Assembly: GCF_000378445.1 (NCBI RefSeq)
Contig: NZ_KB899729.1
Location: 1 to 53,771, forward strand
Origin: Deinococcus aquatilis DSM 23025
GTDB lineage: Bacteria; Deinococcota; Deinococci; Deinococcales; Deinococcaceae
Direction: 5' to 3'
Length of the DNA: 53,771 bases
Numbering within the stretch: position 1 is the first letter of the stretch; each line of letters opens with the position of its first letter. Below, piece by piece: positions 36,283 through 45,059 of this stretch. A program made the translations under genes and the position numbers. Below the pieces are notes generated by a model. That model made no database searches. It saw only the letters and a list, made by a program, of their open reading frames with translations, and was not told where the DNA came from.

Positions 36283-37832
36283 GTGCGGCGTCTCGAAGGC
36301 TTCTACGTCGTGTTCAGTGCTGAACTGAACCGCAGTGACAATGGCCGTCTGCACGCCCTCCACCAGGCGCTGCGGGACGACCTGATCCTGGGTGTGACGG
36401 ACCTGTACCCGGGGTACGTCAACCTGTACGTGGAATTTGATGCAGTCCAGACAGACCGGACCACGGTCTGCGGGTGGGTGAGGACCCACCTGCCAGCCGC
36501 TCTGGATGCCCAGCACGAGCCACGCCCCCCAGTGATGCTTCCTGTCAGGTACGACGGTGAGGATCTTACGGACGTCGCCGCCCGAACGGGGATGAGCGAG
36601 CGTGAGGTGGTTCGCCTGCACACCGAGCCGGACTACCATGTGTACGCAGTGGGGTTCACGCCGGGCTTTCCTTTTCTGGGGGAGGTGCCGGAAGCCCTGC
36701 GCCTTCCCAGGCGGGACACGCCACGCCTCAAGGTGCCGTTCAACGCGGTCGCAGTCGCCAATGCGCAGAGCTGCGTGTATGTGCTGCCTTCACCGGGGGG
36801 CTGGCACTTGTTGGGCACGGCCCTCACCACGATCTACGACCCGGGCCGGGACGCGCCCTTTCTTCTCTCACCTGGGGATACGGTTCGCTTCGTTGAAGCC
36901 CAGGGGGAGACGCCTGCTCCTCTCGGGATTCGCCCTCTGTGGCCCGACGTTCCTGCCCGTCCCGCCTTGCGGGTTGAGAAACCTGGACTGTTTGACCTGC
37001 TGGTCGACGAAGGCCGCTTTCTCCAGGCCCATCACGGCATGGCACGCAGCGGTCCATTGGATGAGCGCGCCTCGGCCCTGGCCAACCAGATCGTTGGCAA
37101 CCCGCCAGGTACCCCACTGCTCGAACTGACGCTCCTGGGACCCACACTGACCGCCTTACAGGAGGTTGTGCTGGCTGCCGTGGGTTACGGCATGACCGGG
37201 CAGGTCGCGGGCCGAGCTGTCCCCGCCTCTTCCCCTTTCCTGTTGCGGGCAGGCGAAACGCTGCGGTTCACACCGACGGGGGAAGGCGCCCGCTCTTATC
37301 TGGCGGTGGCGGGCGGCCTGGAAACGCGGCCGTTCCTGGGAAGCAGCAGTGTCGACCGCACCGGCCGGGTCGGCCGCCCCCTGATGGCCGGTGACGTGCT
37401 CGGCCTGGGCCGGGCAGCAGTCCTCGCAACGGCGGCGTCCAAACTGCTGCCCGGAATTCCCGCTGACCTGACCTTGAGGCTCCTGCCAGGCCCTCAAGCG
37501 ACTTACGAGGCGCTGGTGGCGCTGGGCAGCGCGCCCTTCCGCGTCCGGGAGGGGGACCGAATGGGCATCCGGCTGGAGGGGCCAGAGGTGCCGGGGGGCA
37601 GGTCATCAGTGAAGCCACGCCGCACGGCGCGGTGCAGGTCACCCCTGCTGGGCAGCCCATCTTGCTGCTCAATGACCGGGGCCGCATCGGTGGGTACCAG
37701 AAGCCTGCCGTCATCCACCCAGAAGACCTCCCCCTGGCTGGCCAGTTGCGGCCCAATCAACTTGTCCATTTTCGGCCCTACGTGTCTGGCCAGCCTGAGA
37801 GTTGGCCGCGCCGCTGGTTCATGCCTGCATGA
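36283..37832 (+). CDS. Fused PxpB-PxpC 5-oxoprolinase subunits, with -1 frameshift
   Basis: Residues about 1-215 are PxpB/KipI-like (AVGFTPGFPFLGEVPE, SPGGWHLLGTAL). Residues about 228-516 are PxpC/KipA-like (GMARSGPLDERASALANQIV). The first frame loses family similarity at 37593-37599 (GGGGGGC, read as ccG GGG GGC). The missing end continues in the -1 frame (VQVTPAGQPILLLNDRGRIG, then HPEDLPLAGQLRPNQLVHF) to TGA at 37830-37832, 17 bases before the next gene. If unshifted, the protein ends in unrelated residues at 37839. A lost G in the homopolymer, a sequencing error, or programmed -1 slippage are all possible; the heptamer has X-XXY-YYZ form. The fused protein with PxpA should open a lactam using ATP. 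GTG 36283 is the start. Confidence 0.85.
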
Positions 37833-37849
37833 GGTTTAAGGAGATCCAT

Positions 37850-38671
37850 ATGACGAACACTGTTTCTAACCGCTTTGACAACCGCGTGGTTCTGGTGACG
37901 GGCGCTGCTGGCGGGATCGGCCGCGCTGTGGCAGAGCGTTTTGCCCGTGAAGGCGCCCAGGTGGCGGTGAATGACCTGAGTGAAGACGCGGTGCGGACAG
38001 TGGTGGACAGCATCACGGCGGCGGGTGGCCGTGCCCTGGCCGTGCCTGCTGATGTCTCGGACGCGCTGCAGGTGGACGCCATGTTCACGCTGGTCGAAGC
38101 GGAACTCGGTTACGTGGACGTGCTGTACAACAATGCCGGCCTGATCGACACCACCCGGCATTTTCTGGAGGGTGACGAGGGCTGGTGGGACCGGATTATC
38201 GGGGTGAACCTGAAAAGCGTTTTCCTGTGTTCGCACCGGGCCGCCCGGATCATGGCGCGGCGCCGCAGGGGCGTCATCATCAGCACCTCGTCTGGCGGCG
38301 CGACCCGTGCCCACCGTGGGAATGTTGCCTACGACGCCACGAAGGGTGGGATTGAAGCCATGACCCGTGCCATGGCCCTGGACTTGGCGCCTTACGGCAT
38401 CCGGGTCAACGGAGTGGTACCGGGATTCATCAATACCTACGGCCTGACAGAAGAGCAACTCCGGGTGCGTGAAAAAACCGTGCCGCTGGGGCGGTACGGC
38501 GTGGCAGAGGACATGACGGGGGCCGCGCTGTTTCTGGCGTCGGATGACGCAGCGTATGTGACCGGTCAGTTCATTTCGGTGGACGGGGGGGTCCTGGTGC
38601 AGCAGCGCTCGGCAAACGTCGATACCTTTCCTGTGGAGGGCTTTCCGGTGGTCGAGGCTGACCTCACATGA
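37850..38671 (+). CDS. SDR family oxidoreductase
   Basis: A 273-residue classical short-chain dehydrogenase. It has cofactor motif TGAAGGIG near residue 18, the acidic NAD-preferring end of beta-2 (VNDLSED), NNAG near residue 96 and catalytic Ser with YDATK near residue 165. It resembles 3-oxoacyl-ACP-reductase-like and sugar or hydroxy-acid dehydrogenases. AAGGAG lies 8 bases before ATG 37850. Being in the operon, it may oxidise a hydroxy intermediate or interconvert a side product; its exact place is unclear. The C-terminal tail of about 20 residues (VDTFPVEGFPVVEADLT) extends past the usual end. It overlaps the next gene by 4 bases. Confidence 0.93.
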   Translation: MTNTVSNRFDNRVVLVTGAAGGIGRAVAERFAREGAQVAVNDLSEDAVRTVVDSITAAGGRALAVPADVSDALQVDAMFTLVEAELGYVDVLYNNAGLIDTTRHFLEGDEGWWDRIIGVNLKSVFLCSHRAARIMARRRRGVIISTSSGGATRAHRGNVAYDATKGGIEAMTRAMALDLAPYGIRVNGVVPGFINTYGLTEEQLRVREKTVPLGRYGVAEDMTGAALFLASDDAAYVTGQFISVDGGVLVQQRSANVDTFPVEGFPVVEADLT

Positions 38672-39792
38672 CGACCGGCATGAGCTGGGACGTGGCGGTG
38701 ATCGGGGCAGGCATCATTGGGGCGGCCTGCGCGTGGCGTCTGGCCGAGCAGGGTCTGAGGGTGGTGGTGCTGGAGCAGGGCAGTCCGGCGGGCGGGTCGA
38801 CGGGCAAAAGCGCTGCGGGCGTCCGCGCCCAGTTCACGTCGGAAACCAACATCCTCCTGTCGAAGTACAGCATTGAGGAGTACGCCAGCATGCCAGAGGC
38901 GGGGTACCACCCAGGCGGCTACCTGCTGCTGGTGCCTGAGGCGCAGTGGCCCAGCTATCAACTGGGGGTGGATCTTCAGCACAGATTGGGCGTGCCGACC
39001 GAGAGCCTGACACCCACAGAAGCTCAGCTGCATGCCGAATTCCTGCCGGATGGGTTAGGGGGATGCACGTATTGCGGCACAGATGGCCATGTAGACGCTC
39101 ACGGTCTGACGATGGCGTACGTGAACCGCGCCCGGGAGCTTGGCACACGCTTTTTGTTAGACACCACGGTGACCGGCATTCAGCGGTCCGGCGACATCTG
39201 GCGGCTGACCACGTCAGCGGGAATGGTGGAAGCTCCGCTGCTGGTCAATTCGAGTGGAGCCTGGTCGGGGGAGGTGGGCGCGTTGGCAGGTCTGGACATT
39301 CCGGTTCGGCCAGCCCGGCGAATGGTGTTCACGACGGGGCCAATCAAGTTACCACGACCCCTGCCCATGATCTTTGACCTGGAGAGCGGTGTGTGGCTGC
39401 GTTCTGAGGGAGAGCGGATCATCCTGGGGCGGGCGGATCCAGCAGACGTGGGCTGGCGGGAGGGCATGGAGTGGGACTGGCTGGAGCCCACACTGGAAGC
39501 AGCCATGACGCGCTTCCCGTGGCTGGAGATGGCTTCGCTGGACCGGCGTGCCAGCTGGTGGGGCTATTACGAGGTGACCCCTGATCATCAGGCCATCGTG
39601 GGCCAGATGCCGGGCGTGGAGGGCTGGCTGAACGCCTGTGGATTCTCAGGGCACGGGGTCATGCATGCGGCTGCCATCGCCCGTGTCGTCGCACAGGAGG
39701 CTGTGGGCGAGACACCGTTCATTGACCTCTCACCGCTGCGCTACGAGCGATTCGAACGGACGCCGCAGGGCCTGACCGATATTCAGGTCTGA
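38668..39792 (+). CDS. FAD-dependent amine/amino-acid oxidase (DAO family)
   Basis: A 374-residue flavoprotein of the DadA/SoxB/glycine-oxidase group. It has dinucleotide fold VAVIGAGIIGAACAWRLAEQ, then GGSTGKSAAGVRAQF (flavin contact), and the C-terminal FAD loop ACGFSGHGVMHAAAIARV. Such enzymes oxidise secondary or primary amines, for example sarcosine, proline-like amino acids or D-amino acids, to imines that hydrolyse to 2-oxo acids. In this operon it would supply the 2-oxo acid for the TPP decarboxylase (inference). Last gene; a short CGGTTG/CAACCG hairpin at 39796-39814 follows the stop. Confidence 0.92.
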   Translation: MTTGMSWDVAVIGAGIIGAACAWRLAEQGLRVVVLEQGSPAGGSTGKSAAGVRAQFTSETNILLSKYSIEEYASMPEAGYHPGGYLLLVPEAQWPSYQLGVDLQHRLGVPTESLTPTEAQLHAEFLPDGLGGCTYCGTDGHVDAHGLTMAYVNRARELGTRFLLDTTVTGIQRSGDIWRLTTSAGMVEAPLLVNSSGAWSGEVGALAGLDIPVRPARRMVFTTGPIKLPRPLPMIFDLESGVWLRSEGERIILGRADPADVGWREGMEWDWLEPTLEAAMTRFPWLEMASLDRRASWWGYYEVTPDHQAIVGQMPGVEGWLNACGFSGHGVMHAAAIARVVAQEAVGETPFIDLSPLRYERFERTPQGLTDIQV

Positions 39793-40461
39793 AAGCGGTT
39801 GGTCGCCTCAACCGGGCTGAACCAGGCTGAGCCGCCGTGGCCGACCTGATTCGTGATGACCATCATTCGACACGCCATTTGGCTTTGGCCCGCTTTGAGT
39901 GATCGAGATGTTCAAAAATAACTGTACCAGCGCGGCCCGACAGGTCAGTCACGACACCTCGTGCCAGGGATGTATTCCGTTCGGCGCATTCTCGGCTACA
40001 GATCTGCGCCACTGACTCTGGAGGGTCATGGACGCGCACGGCTTCAGGCCCGACCTGAAGTGAACCGATTTTCCCCACATAGAGTTCAGCTCCGGTTCAC
40101 GCGCAGGTACCCCATAACCCAGCGCAAAACGCAGACCGCCGAGTTCAGGAGGGACACTGCTGGGTTCACACACCACTGACCGAAAACGAGGTCTTCTACA
40201 GCCGCTGACATAGCCCCTTCGGCCCTAAACGACTCAGCACTATACGGGTTCAAACGCCAGACTCAGGTGGCTGAGCCAGATGTGTGCAAAACCAACTTAA
40301 GCCCATTTAAACCTGCTTTGTTAAAGACAGTTCCCGTCATCCCCTCAACTCAGCCTTAAAGTCTCTACCATCTTTTCAAGACTCGGCCTCGTCAGACTGG
40401 GCCTCGCGTGCAACAACTCTGACAGGCCAGACCTGTCATTGCACTCTTCCCAGGAGGCAAC
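39793..40461. other. Intergenic stretch after the catabolic operon
   Basis: No recognised gene. A minus-strand frame at 39863-40078 (GTG start) reads SLQVGPEAVRVHD ... GVVTDLSGRAGTVIFEHL and has some protein-like character but no known domain and no ribosome site. It may be a decayed gene. The right part is AT-richer and should carry the promoter of the DUF4142 gene. Confidence 0.45.
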
Positions 40462-41034
40462 ATGTTACGTACACTCAAAGCAAAACACCTCATTCCGCTC
40501 TTGGTTCCTGCCGTGCTTGCCTCTTGTGCTCCGGGCATGATGGCCACCGGCCCAGTCATGAACGCCACCAGCATTGACGGCCTCTTCCTGCAGGCGGCTA
40601 CCGGCAGCAACCTGTTCGAAATTCAGTCTTCACAAGTTATCCTGACCAAATCCGACAGCGCGGCAGTTAAGGCCTATGCGCAGATGCTTATTGACCATCA
40701 CACCGCCGCACAGAATCAGGTGGCTACCGCAGCAGCGCCGCGAGCGGTACCGTTACCTCCCGCATTGCCCCCCGAGCTCCAGCTGAAAGTTAATACACTG
40801 GCCAGTCTCAGTGCTCCGGCCCTTGATCAAGTGTACCTGCAGGAACAGGTGCTGGCCCATCAAGTGACGCTGAGCCTGCTGCAAAACGAACAGACCGCTG
40901 GCAAAGATCCAGGCGTCGTCGCCCTGGCTGTGGATCAGGTGCCCGTGATCACTCAGCATCTGCAGGAAGCTCAAGCCTTGTTGACCAGCACCGCTCCTCC
41001 TGCGCCAGCTACCCCTGCCCCAGCAGCGCCCTGA
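40462..41034 (+). CDS. DUF4142 domain lipoprotein
   Basis: A 190-residue protein with a lipoprotein signal (LIPLLVPAVLASC, lipid-attachment Cys22). A DUF4142 four-helix ferritin-like domain follows: FLQAATGSNLFEIQSSQVIL, AVKAYAQMLIDHHTAAQNQV and QEQVLAHQVTLSLLQNEQ. It ends with an Ala/Pro-rich tail. It is anchored on the outside of the inner membrane or in the outer layer. The family is common in stress-tolerant bacteria but its biochemical role is unknown. CAGGAGG lies 5 bases before ATG. It stands alone. Confidence 0.9.
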   Translation: MLRTLKAKHLIPLLVPAVLASCAPGMMATGPVMNATSIDGLFLQAATGSNLFEIQSSQVILTKSDSAAVKAYAQMLIDHHTAAQNQVATAAAPRAVPLPPALPPELQLKVNTLASLSAPALDQVYLQEQVLAHQVTLSLLQNEQTAGKDPGVVALAVDQVPVITQHLQEAQALLTSTAPPAPATPAPAAP

Positions 41035-41073
41035 AGTCACTGGATTGATACACGCGCTGATTGCGTTGCTTTG

Positions 41074-41207
41074 GAGCAGTTCTCCGAATTACGGCCTCCC
41101 CGCAACAGCACTGCTGACGCCTCCATTCTCCGTTCTCCTTGCCAAATTCACTCGCTCCGCTCGGTCAGAACAGTAGAGAACAACACGCCGTTTTTCTGAC
41201 GAATGCT
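41074..41207 (+). repeat. MITE-like 134-bp repeat, copy A
   Basis: Nearly identical to 47000-47133. It starts GAGCAGTTCTCCGAATTACGG; the reverse complement of the other end of copy B is GAGCATTTGTCAGAAAAACGG, so about 16 of 21 terminal bases pair as imperfect inverted repeats. It encodes no protein, as expected for a miniature element mobilised by a transposase elsewhere. Confidence 0.85.
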
Positions 41208-41232
41208 TGAGTTGGCGTTATATCCGGTTAGG

Positions 41233-41267
41233 AGCAGGGGTGGCCTGAGATTCAAGCCACCCCTGCT
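41233..41267. repeat. Long perfect hairpin
   Basis: AGCAGGGGTGGC (41233-41244) and GCCACCCCTGCT (41256-41267), with TGA/TCA pairing inside the 11-base loop. There is no T-tract on either side, so it is a structured element or a weak terminator. Confidence 0.7.
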
Positions 41268-41453
41268 GCGACCATTTGACACGCCTGGAAGGTTTGCGTC
41301 TGCCTGAGACAACTGCTCCATCCCCTGTCGTCTTGCTGCGCACTGTGCAACTCGCCTGCTGGTGACCAATCTCAGGCAGCTGATCTAACGCTCAGATCAA
41401 GGCTCCATCACTCCGCACCTACATTCATGTGAACGGCCACTGAGACATCGTTT

Positions 41454-41669
41454 TCACCTGAGAGGCGGGGCAGGCCAGTGGAGGTCCGACATCCCGATGC
41501 CACTGGTGCAGGTCATGGCCTGAGTGATACGAGCCACGAATGGATGGATTTGACACAGGCGGTAGGCCACACCACGGGAGGTCTGGATCTCCTGCTTGTG
41601 CTGCTCAAGAAGCTGAGACTGTGAGCTGAGTTCGGCAAGATGTTGGGCAGGCGTCAGACTGTTTGGCAT
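41454..41669 (-). CDS. Doubtful small hypothetical protein
   Basis: A 71-residue frame: MPNSLTPAQHLAEL, then a Gln-rich helical part (QSQLLEQHKQEIQTSRGV). AAGGTG lies about 9 bases before its ATG, which overlaps the selO ATG on the other strand. No family recognised. It could be real or chance. Confidence 0.25.
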   Translation of the reverse strand: MPNSLTPAQHLAELSSQSQLLEQHKQEIQTSRGVAYRLCQIHPFVARITQAMTCTSGIGMSDLHWPAPPLR

Positions 41670-43173
41670 GTCTGCCCCCACCTTCCGATTCGACAACACC
41701 TATGCGCGGGATCTTCAGGGCTTCTACGCCCCCTGGAAGCCGGCTGCCGTTCCTTCACCGAGCTTGCTGTTCTTCAATCAGGAACTGGCACTTGAGCTGG
41801 GGCTGGATTCCAAGGTGCTGGACGGGCCTGAAGGTGCCGCCATCTTTGCTGGCAACCTGGTTCCCGAGGGGGCCGAACCGCTCGCCCAGGCCTACGCCGG
41901 CCACCAATTCGGCGCGTTCTCGCCTCAACTGGGCGACGGACGCGCCCTGCTGTTGGGTGAGGTCATTGACCAGCGCGGATGCCGCCGCGACATCATGCTC
42001 AAGGGTTCAGGCCGCACACCGTTCTCGAGGGGAGGCGACGGCAAGGCGGCCATTGGCCCGATGTTGCGTGAGGTGCTGATCTCCGAAGCCATGCATGCGC
42101 TCGGCATCCCGACCACACGTGCACTTGCTGTGGCAGGGACGGGCGAGCCGGTCTACCGCCAGCAGCCTCTGCCCGGTGCCGTTCTTACCCGCGTGGCGGC
42201 CAGCCATCTGCGCGTGGGCACCTTCGAATTTTTCAGCGCTCGCGGCGAAACGCAGCGGGTTCGGCAGCTCGCCGACTACACCATTGCCCGGCATGACCCG
42301 GACCTGCTCGGTACAGGCGACCAGTATCTTGCCCTGCTCCAGCGTGTGGCGCAGCGGCAGGCGGCCCTCATTGCTCAATGGATGAACGTCGGATTCATTC
42401 ACGGCGTGATGAACACCGACAACGTGACGATTTCCGGCGAAACGATCGACTACGGACCGTGTGCCTTCATGGAGGCGTACGAGCCAGACGCGGTGTTCAG
42501 CTCCATTGATCACGGTGGACGCTACGCCTACAGCAACCAGCCGCTGATTGCCCGCTGGAGCCTGGCACGTCTGGCTGAAACCCTACTGCCGCTCATCGCC
42601 GAGGAGGACAGCAAGAGCGCCGTATCGAAAGCCGTCGGCCAGGCAACCGAAGTAATCGATGCCTTCCCCAAGTGGCATGCCGCTGCGCTCCTGAAAGGCC
42701 AGAGAGAGAAACTGGGTCTGCAAGGTGGCGACGATGGGCTGGACGGGGCGCTAGTCGCTGACTGGTTGACCCTGCTGCACGAACACAAGGTGGACTTTAC
42801 TCTCGGGTGGCGCCGGCTTGCAGATGCGGCGGGTGGCAACGAAACACCGCTTCGCTCCCTGTTTCCCCACCCACAGGCAGCCGACGCCTGGCTCACCCGC
42901 TGGCGATCACGCGGCGAGAGCGAGGGCGGGCAGGCCCCGGAATGGAGCGAACGGGCCGAGCGCATGCGCCGTGTCAACCCGGCAGTCATCCCACGCAACC
43001 ACCGGGTTGAGGAAGCATTGTCAGCAGCTTCCGAAAAAGAAGATCTCGCACCTTTCCACCGCCTGCTGACGGCCCTCCAACACCCTTACGACGAGTCGCA
43101 GGATCGGGCCGAATACACTGAACCAGCCAGCGCAGAGGCGACCGCCTGTTACCGCACGTTCTGCGGCACCTGA
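41668..43173 (+). CDS. selO: SelO-family protein adenylyltransferase (YdiU)
   Basis: A 501-residue pseudokinase-fold AMPylator. It shows FDNTYARDLQGFYAPWKP at the start, YAGHQFGAFSPQLGDGRALL, the nucleotide-binding LKGSGRTPFSRGGDG, the catalytic and Mg region HGVMNTDN with DYGPCAFM, and a C-terminal YRTFCGT with the conserved Cys. SelO transfers AMP from ATP to Ser, Thr or Tyr of redox and metabolic proteins and protects against oxidative stress, which suits a stress-tolerant host. The length is near the usual 480-500. No ribosome site precedes ATG 41668; CAGACT lies 7 bases upstream, so a leaderless start is possible. Confidence 0.95.
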   Translation: MSAPTFRFDNTYARDLQGFYAPWKPAAVPSPSLLFFNQELALELGLDSKVLDGPEGAAIFAGNLVPEGAEPLAQAYAGHQFGAFSPQLGDGRALLLGEVIDQRGCRRDIMLKGSGRTPFSRGGDGKAAIGPMLREVLISEAMHALGIPTTRALAVAGTGEPVYRQQPLPGAVLTRVAASHLRVGTFEFFSARGETQRVRQLADYTIARHDPDLLGTGDQYLALLQRVAQRQAALIAQWMNVGFIHGVMNTDNVTISGETIDYGPCAFMEAYEPDAVFSSIDHGGRYAYSNQPLIARWSLARLAETLLPLIAEEDSKSAVSKAVGQATEVIDAFPKWHAAALLKGQREKLGLQGGDDGLDGALVADWLTLLHEHKVDFTLGWRRLADAAGGNETPLRSLFPHPQAADAWLTRWRSRGESEGGQAPEWSERAERMRRVNPAVIPRNHRVEEALSAASEKEDLAPFHRLLTALQHPYDESQDRAEYTEPASAEATACYRTFCGT

Positions 43174-43334
43174 CGTGCACGTCTCCGAACTCATGATTCG
43201 TCGCCTGACCGAAGGGTGAAGGGCCATCCGTCTGGGACTGACTTTCCTGAGCTTTTCCAGTCTGACTGACAGAGTGTTGAGACGAATCTTGAGGCAACAC
43301 ACCCATATAGAGACGGGTTGAGTACGGGAGTTGC

Positions 43335-44249
43335 TTACACGGACACCCGCATCAGGTCACGGCCCACTGTGATTTGCCCCGCGTAGATCTCAGCCATGCC
43401 TGCGGTATACCTGGCTTCGGCCTCAGCTGTGCGTTTTGGCGCTGGAATATGGTGTGTCAGGACTAGGTGCCGTACCCCGGCGTCGTGCGCGACCTGGGCC
43501 GCCTCCAGGGTCGTGGTGTGATACTTCGCCGGATTGGTGACCTGAATAGCAAGCTCGGGGTTCTGGTCACGAATGTCTGCCAGCCAGGCCGCATTGTAGG
43601 CGTCGTGAATCAGCACGTCGGCACCGCTTGCCTGAACGACAGTGTTCGGAACAGGCCGCGTGTCCCCTGAAATGACCAGAACCCTGCCCTGCCACTCGAT
43701 TCGGTAGCCGACAGCCGGTTCGACGGGTCGGTGATCTACCTCGAACGCGGTGACGCGCAGACCATCCTCATCAAGCATGATCCCGGTGTTGCGCTCGGTG
43801 ATGTGGAGTTCTGCTCCAGCCAGGTCAGACTTGTTGTACGAAATTCTCAGCCCAATATCGTACTCCAGCGCGTGGTGAAAGCGCCCGATCACCTCCTGGG
43901 TTCGTGTTGGGCCGAAGACGCGCATCGGCTGGGCGCGGCCCGCCACGACGCCCACATGGGTACGCCAAGAACTGATGAACAGATCTGGAAAGCCTGCATT
44001 ATGGTCATAGTGGTGGTGGGTGAAAAATACGTCGCGCACCCGTTGCGGCATGAGGCCAGCGTCAATGAGCTGACGAACAGTATCCGCGCCGCAGTCGAAC
44101 AACAGGATGCGGCCAGCGACCACGACCGCGACGGCAGGTTTGGCCGCACCTGGGTAAGCGCGGGGCGTGCCTGTTCCGAGGAGAATGGCGGTGAACTCGT
44201 GTGGGTCAATCGAATAGAGCGGCGTGTCCTCAATCCACGGGGTTGTCAT
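43335..44249 (-). CDS. Metallo-beta-lactamase-fold hydrolase (RNase Z-like group)
   Basis: A 304-residue MBL-fold protein. It shows LLGTGTPRAYPG and ILLFDCGADTVRQLIDAG, the metal motif FTHHHYDHNAGFPDL, later metal ligands SGDTRP and a final LVLTHHIP. The GTG start loop and the overall design match the ElaC/arylsulfatase-type branch rather than lactamases. It lacks the clear tRNA-binding exosite arm, so a small-ester or sulfate-ester hydrolase is likelier than tRNase Z. I chose ATG 44249; an upstream in-frame extension of 22 residues is not family-like. Convergent with selO. Confidence 0.88.
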   Translation of the reverse strand: MTTPWIEDTPLYSIDPHEFTAILLGTGTPRAYPGAAKPAVAVVVAGRILLFDCGADTVRQLIDAGLMPQRVRDVFFTHHHYDHNAGFPDLFISSWRTHVGVVAGRAQPMRVFGPTRTQEVIGRFHHALEYDIGLRISYNKSDLAGAELHITERNTGIMLDEDGLRVTAFEVDHRPVEPAVGYRIEWQGRVLVISGDTRPVPNTVVQASGADVLIHDAYNAAWLADIRDQNPELAIQVTNPAKYHTTTLEAAQVAHDAGVRHLVLTHHIPAPKRTAEAEARYTAGMAEIYAGQITVGRDLMRVSV

Positions 44250-44631
44250 GTCGAACTCAGTCTGGTGGTTGAGAGGTGCGCACCCACCTGGGCTGTGTAG
44301 CCCGGGACACTCCAAAAGTCATCGGATCGGCCACGCCACCGGCAGTGGCAAGAGCCTGATGGTGCTGCTGGACCGCGCCCTGACCACTGCACCCACCACC
44401 GGTACGCCCGGCACTGCCCCCTCCGGAACGATGGCCAAAGTCCGCCTCGCTGCCACTGCTCCCACTGCCACTCAGGGCTTTACCCCCTCGGCCTGCCCAA
44501 GGACGCACCCCTGGCCCAACGGCCACGGTTTCCCGATGGGCAGGCTCAGCGTACCCAGGCGAATGAGCCTCACTCGCCCCTGCTATGGATGGCATGGCAA
44601 GCGGCCTGACCAGACCAACATGCCAAAAGGT

Positions 44632-44665
44632 GCCCCCGCCAGCCAGCCGAAGCTGAGGCGGGGGC
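44632..44665. repeat. GC-rich hairpin
   Basis: GCCCCCGCC (44632-44640) and GGCGGGGGC (44657-44665), 9-bp perfect stem, with a further AGC/GCT pair inside. Confidence 0.65.
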
Positions 44666-44796
44666 GCTGAACTGGAGGAGACCGGTCTACAGAGAAATCT
44701 TCGGTCCACACGGCAGGCAACACGTCCAGACCTAGCCAGCGGCTCTTTCGGGAATGCCCAAATCGACCGTCAACCCACGGATCAGCGCCAGGCCCG

Positions 44797-44828
44797 CCCC
44801 TACCCTGAAAGCTGCGTTCAGGGTGGGG
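44797..44828. terminator. Hairpin, possible terminator downstream of repA
   Basis: CCCCTACCCTGAA and TTCAGGGTGGGG pair over about 12 bp around a 7-base loop, roughly 230 bases after the repA stop. Confidence 0.45.
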
Positions 44829-45059
44829 ATTTCATGCAGCCCGGCTGGAGCGCGGGGTATCAAACGGGTGCGCCCCCGGTCATGGTGGGAACCGGATCGG
44901 GTTCAGGAACAGACAGACAAGGGCAGACCCGCATCTCAGACCGACGAACAGTTGAATGCTGCTGTAAAAAAGCCCTGCATTCTGGATGGGACCAGAACGG
45001 GTCTCTGAGAATTTGTCAGAATCACCTGAACTTCATGGCGCTACTCTGCCCCTCTATTT

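Larger units (their letters stand above)
41035..41667. other. Intergenic stretch with repeat and hairpin
   Basis: Holds MITE-like copy A (41074-41207), a strong hairpin (41233-41267) and a doubtful 71-residue minus-strand frame (41454-41669) that starts antisense over the selO start codon. Confidence 0.6.
44250..45059. other. Long intergenic stretch with hairpins between MBL gene and repA end
   Basis: No gene supported. A plus-strand frame carries a P-loop-like string GHATGSGKS near 44335 but quickly becomes low-complexity, so it is at best a remnant. Two strong hairpins are listed separately. The region may hold plasmid-maintenance sites. Confidence 0.5.

Noticed and set aside
35005..36639. 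544-codon minus-strand frame
   Set aside because: Antisense to the aldehyde dehydrogenase gene; no motifs.
44335..44670. P-loop-like string GHATGSGKS in a plus-strand frame
   Set aside because: No other ATPase motif follows and the frame becomes low-complexity, so it is chance or an unidentifiable remnant.
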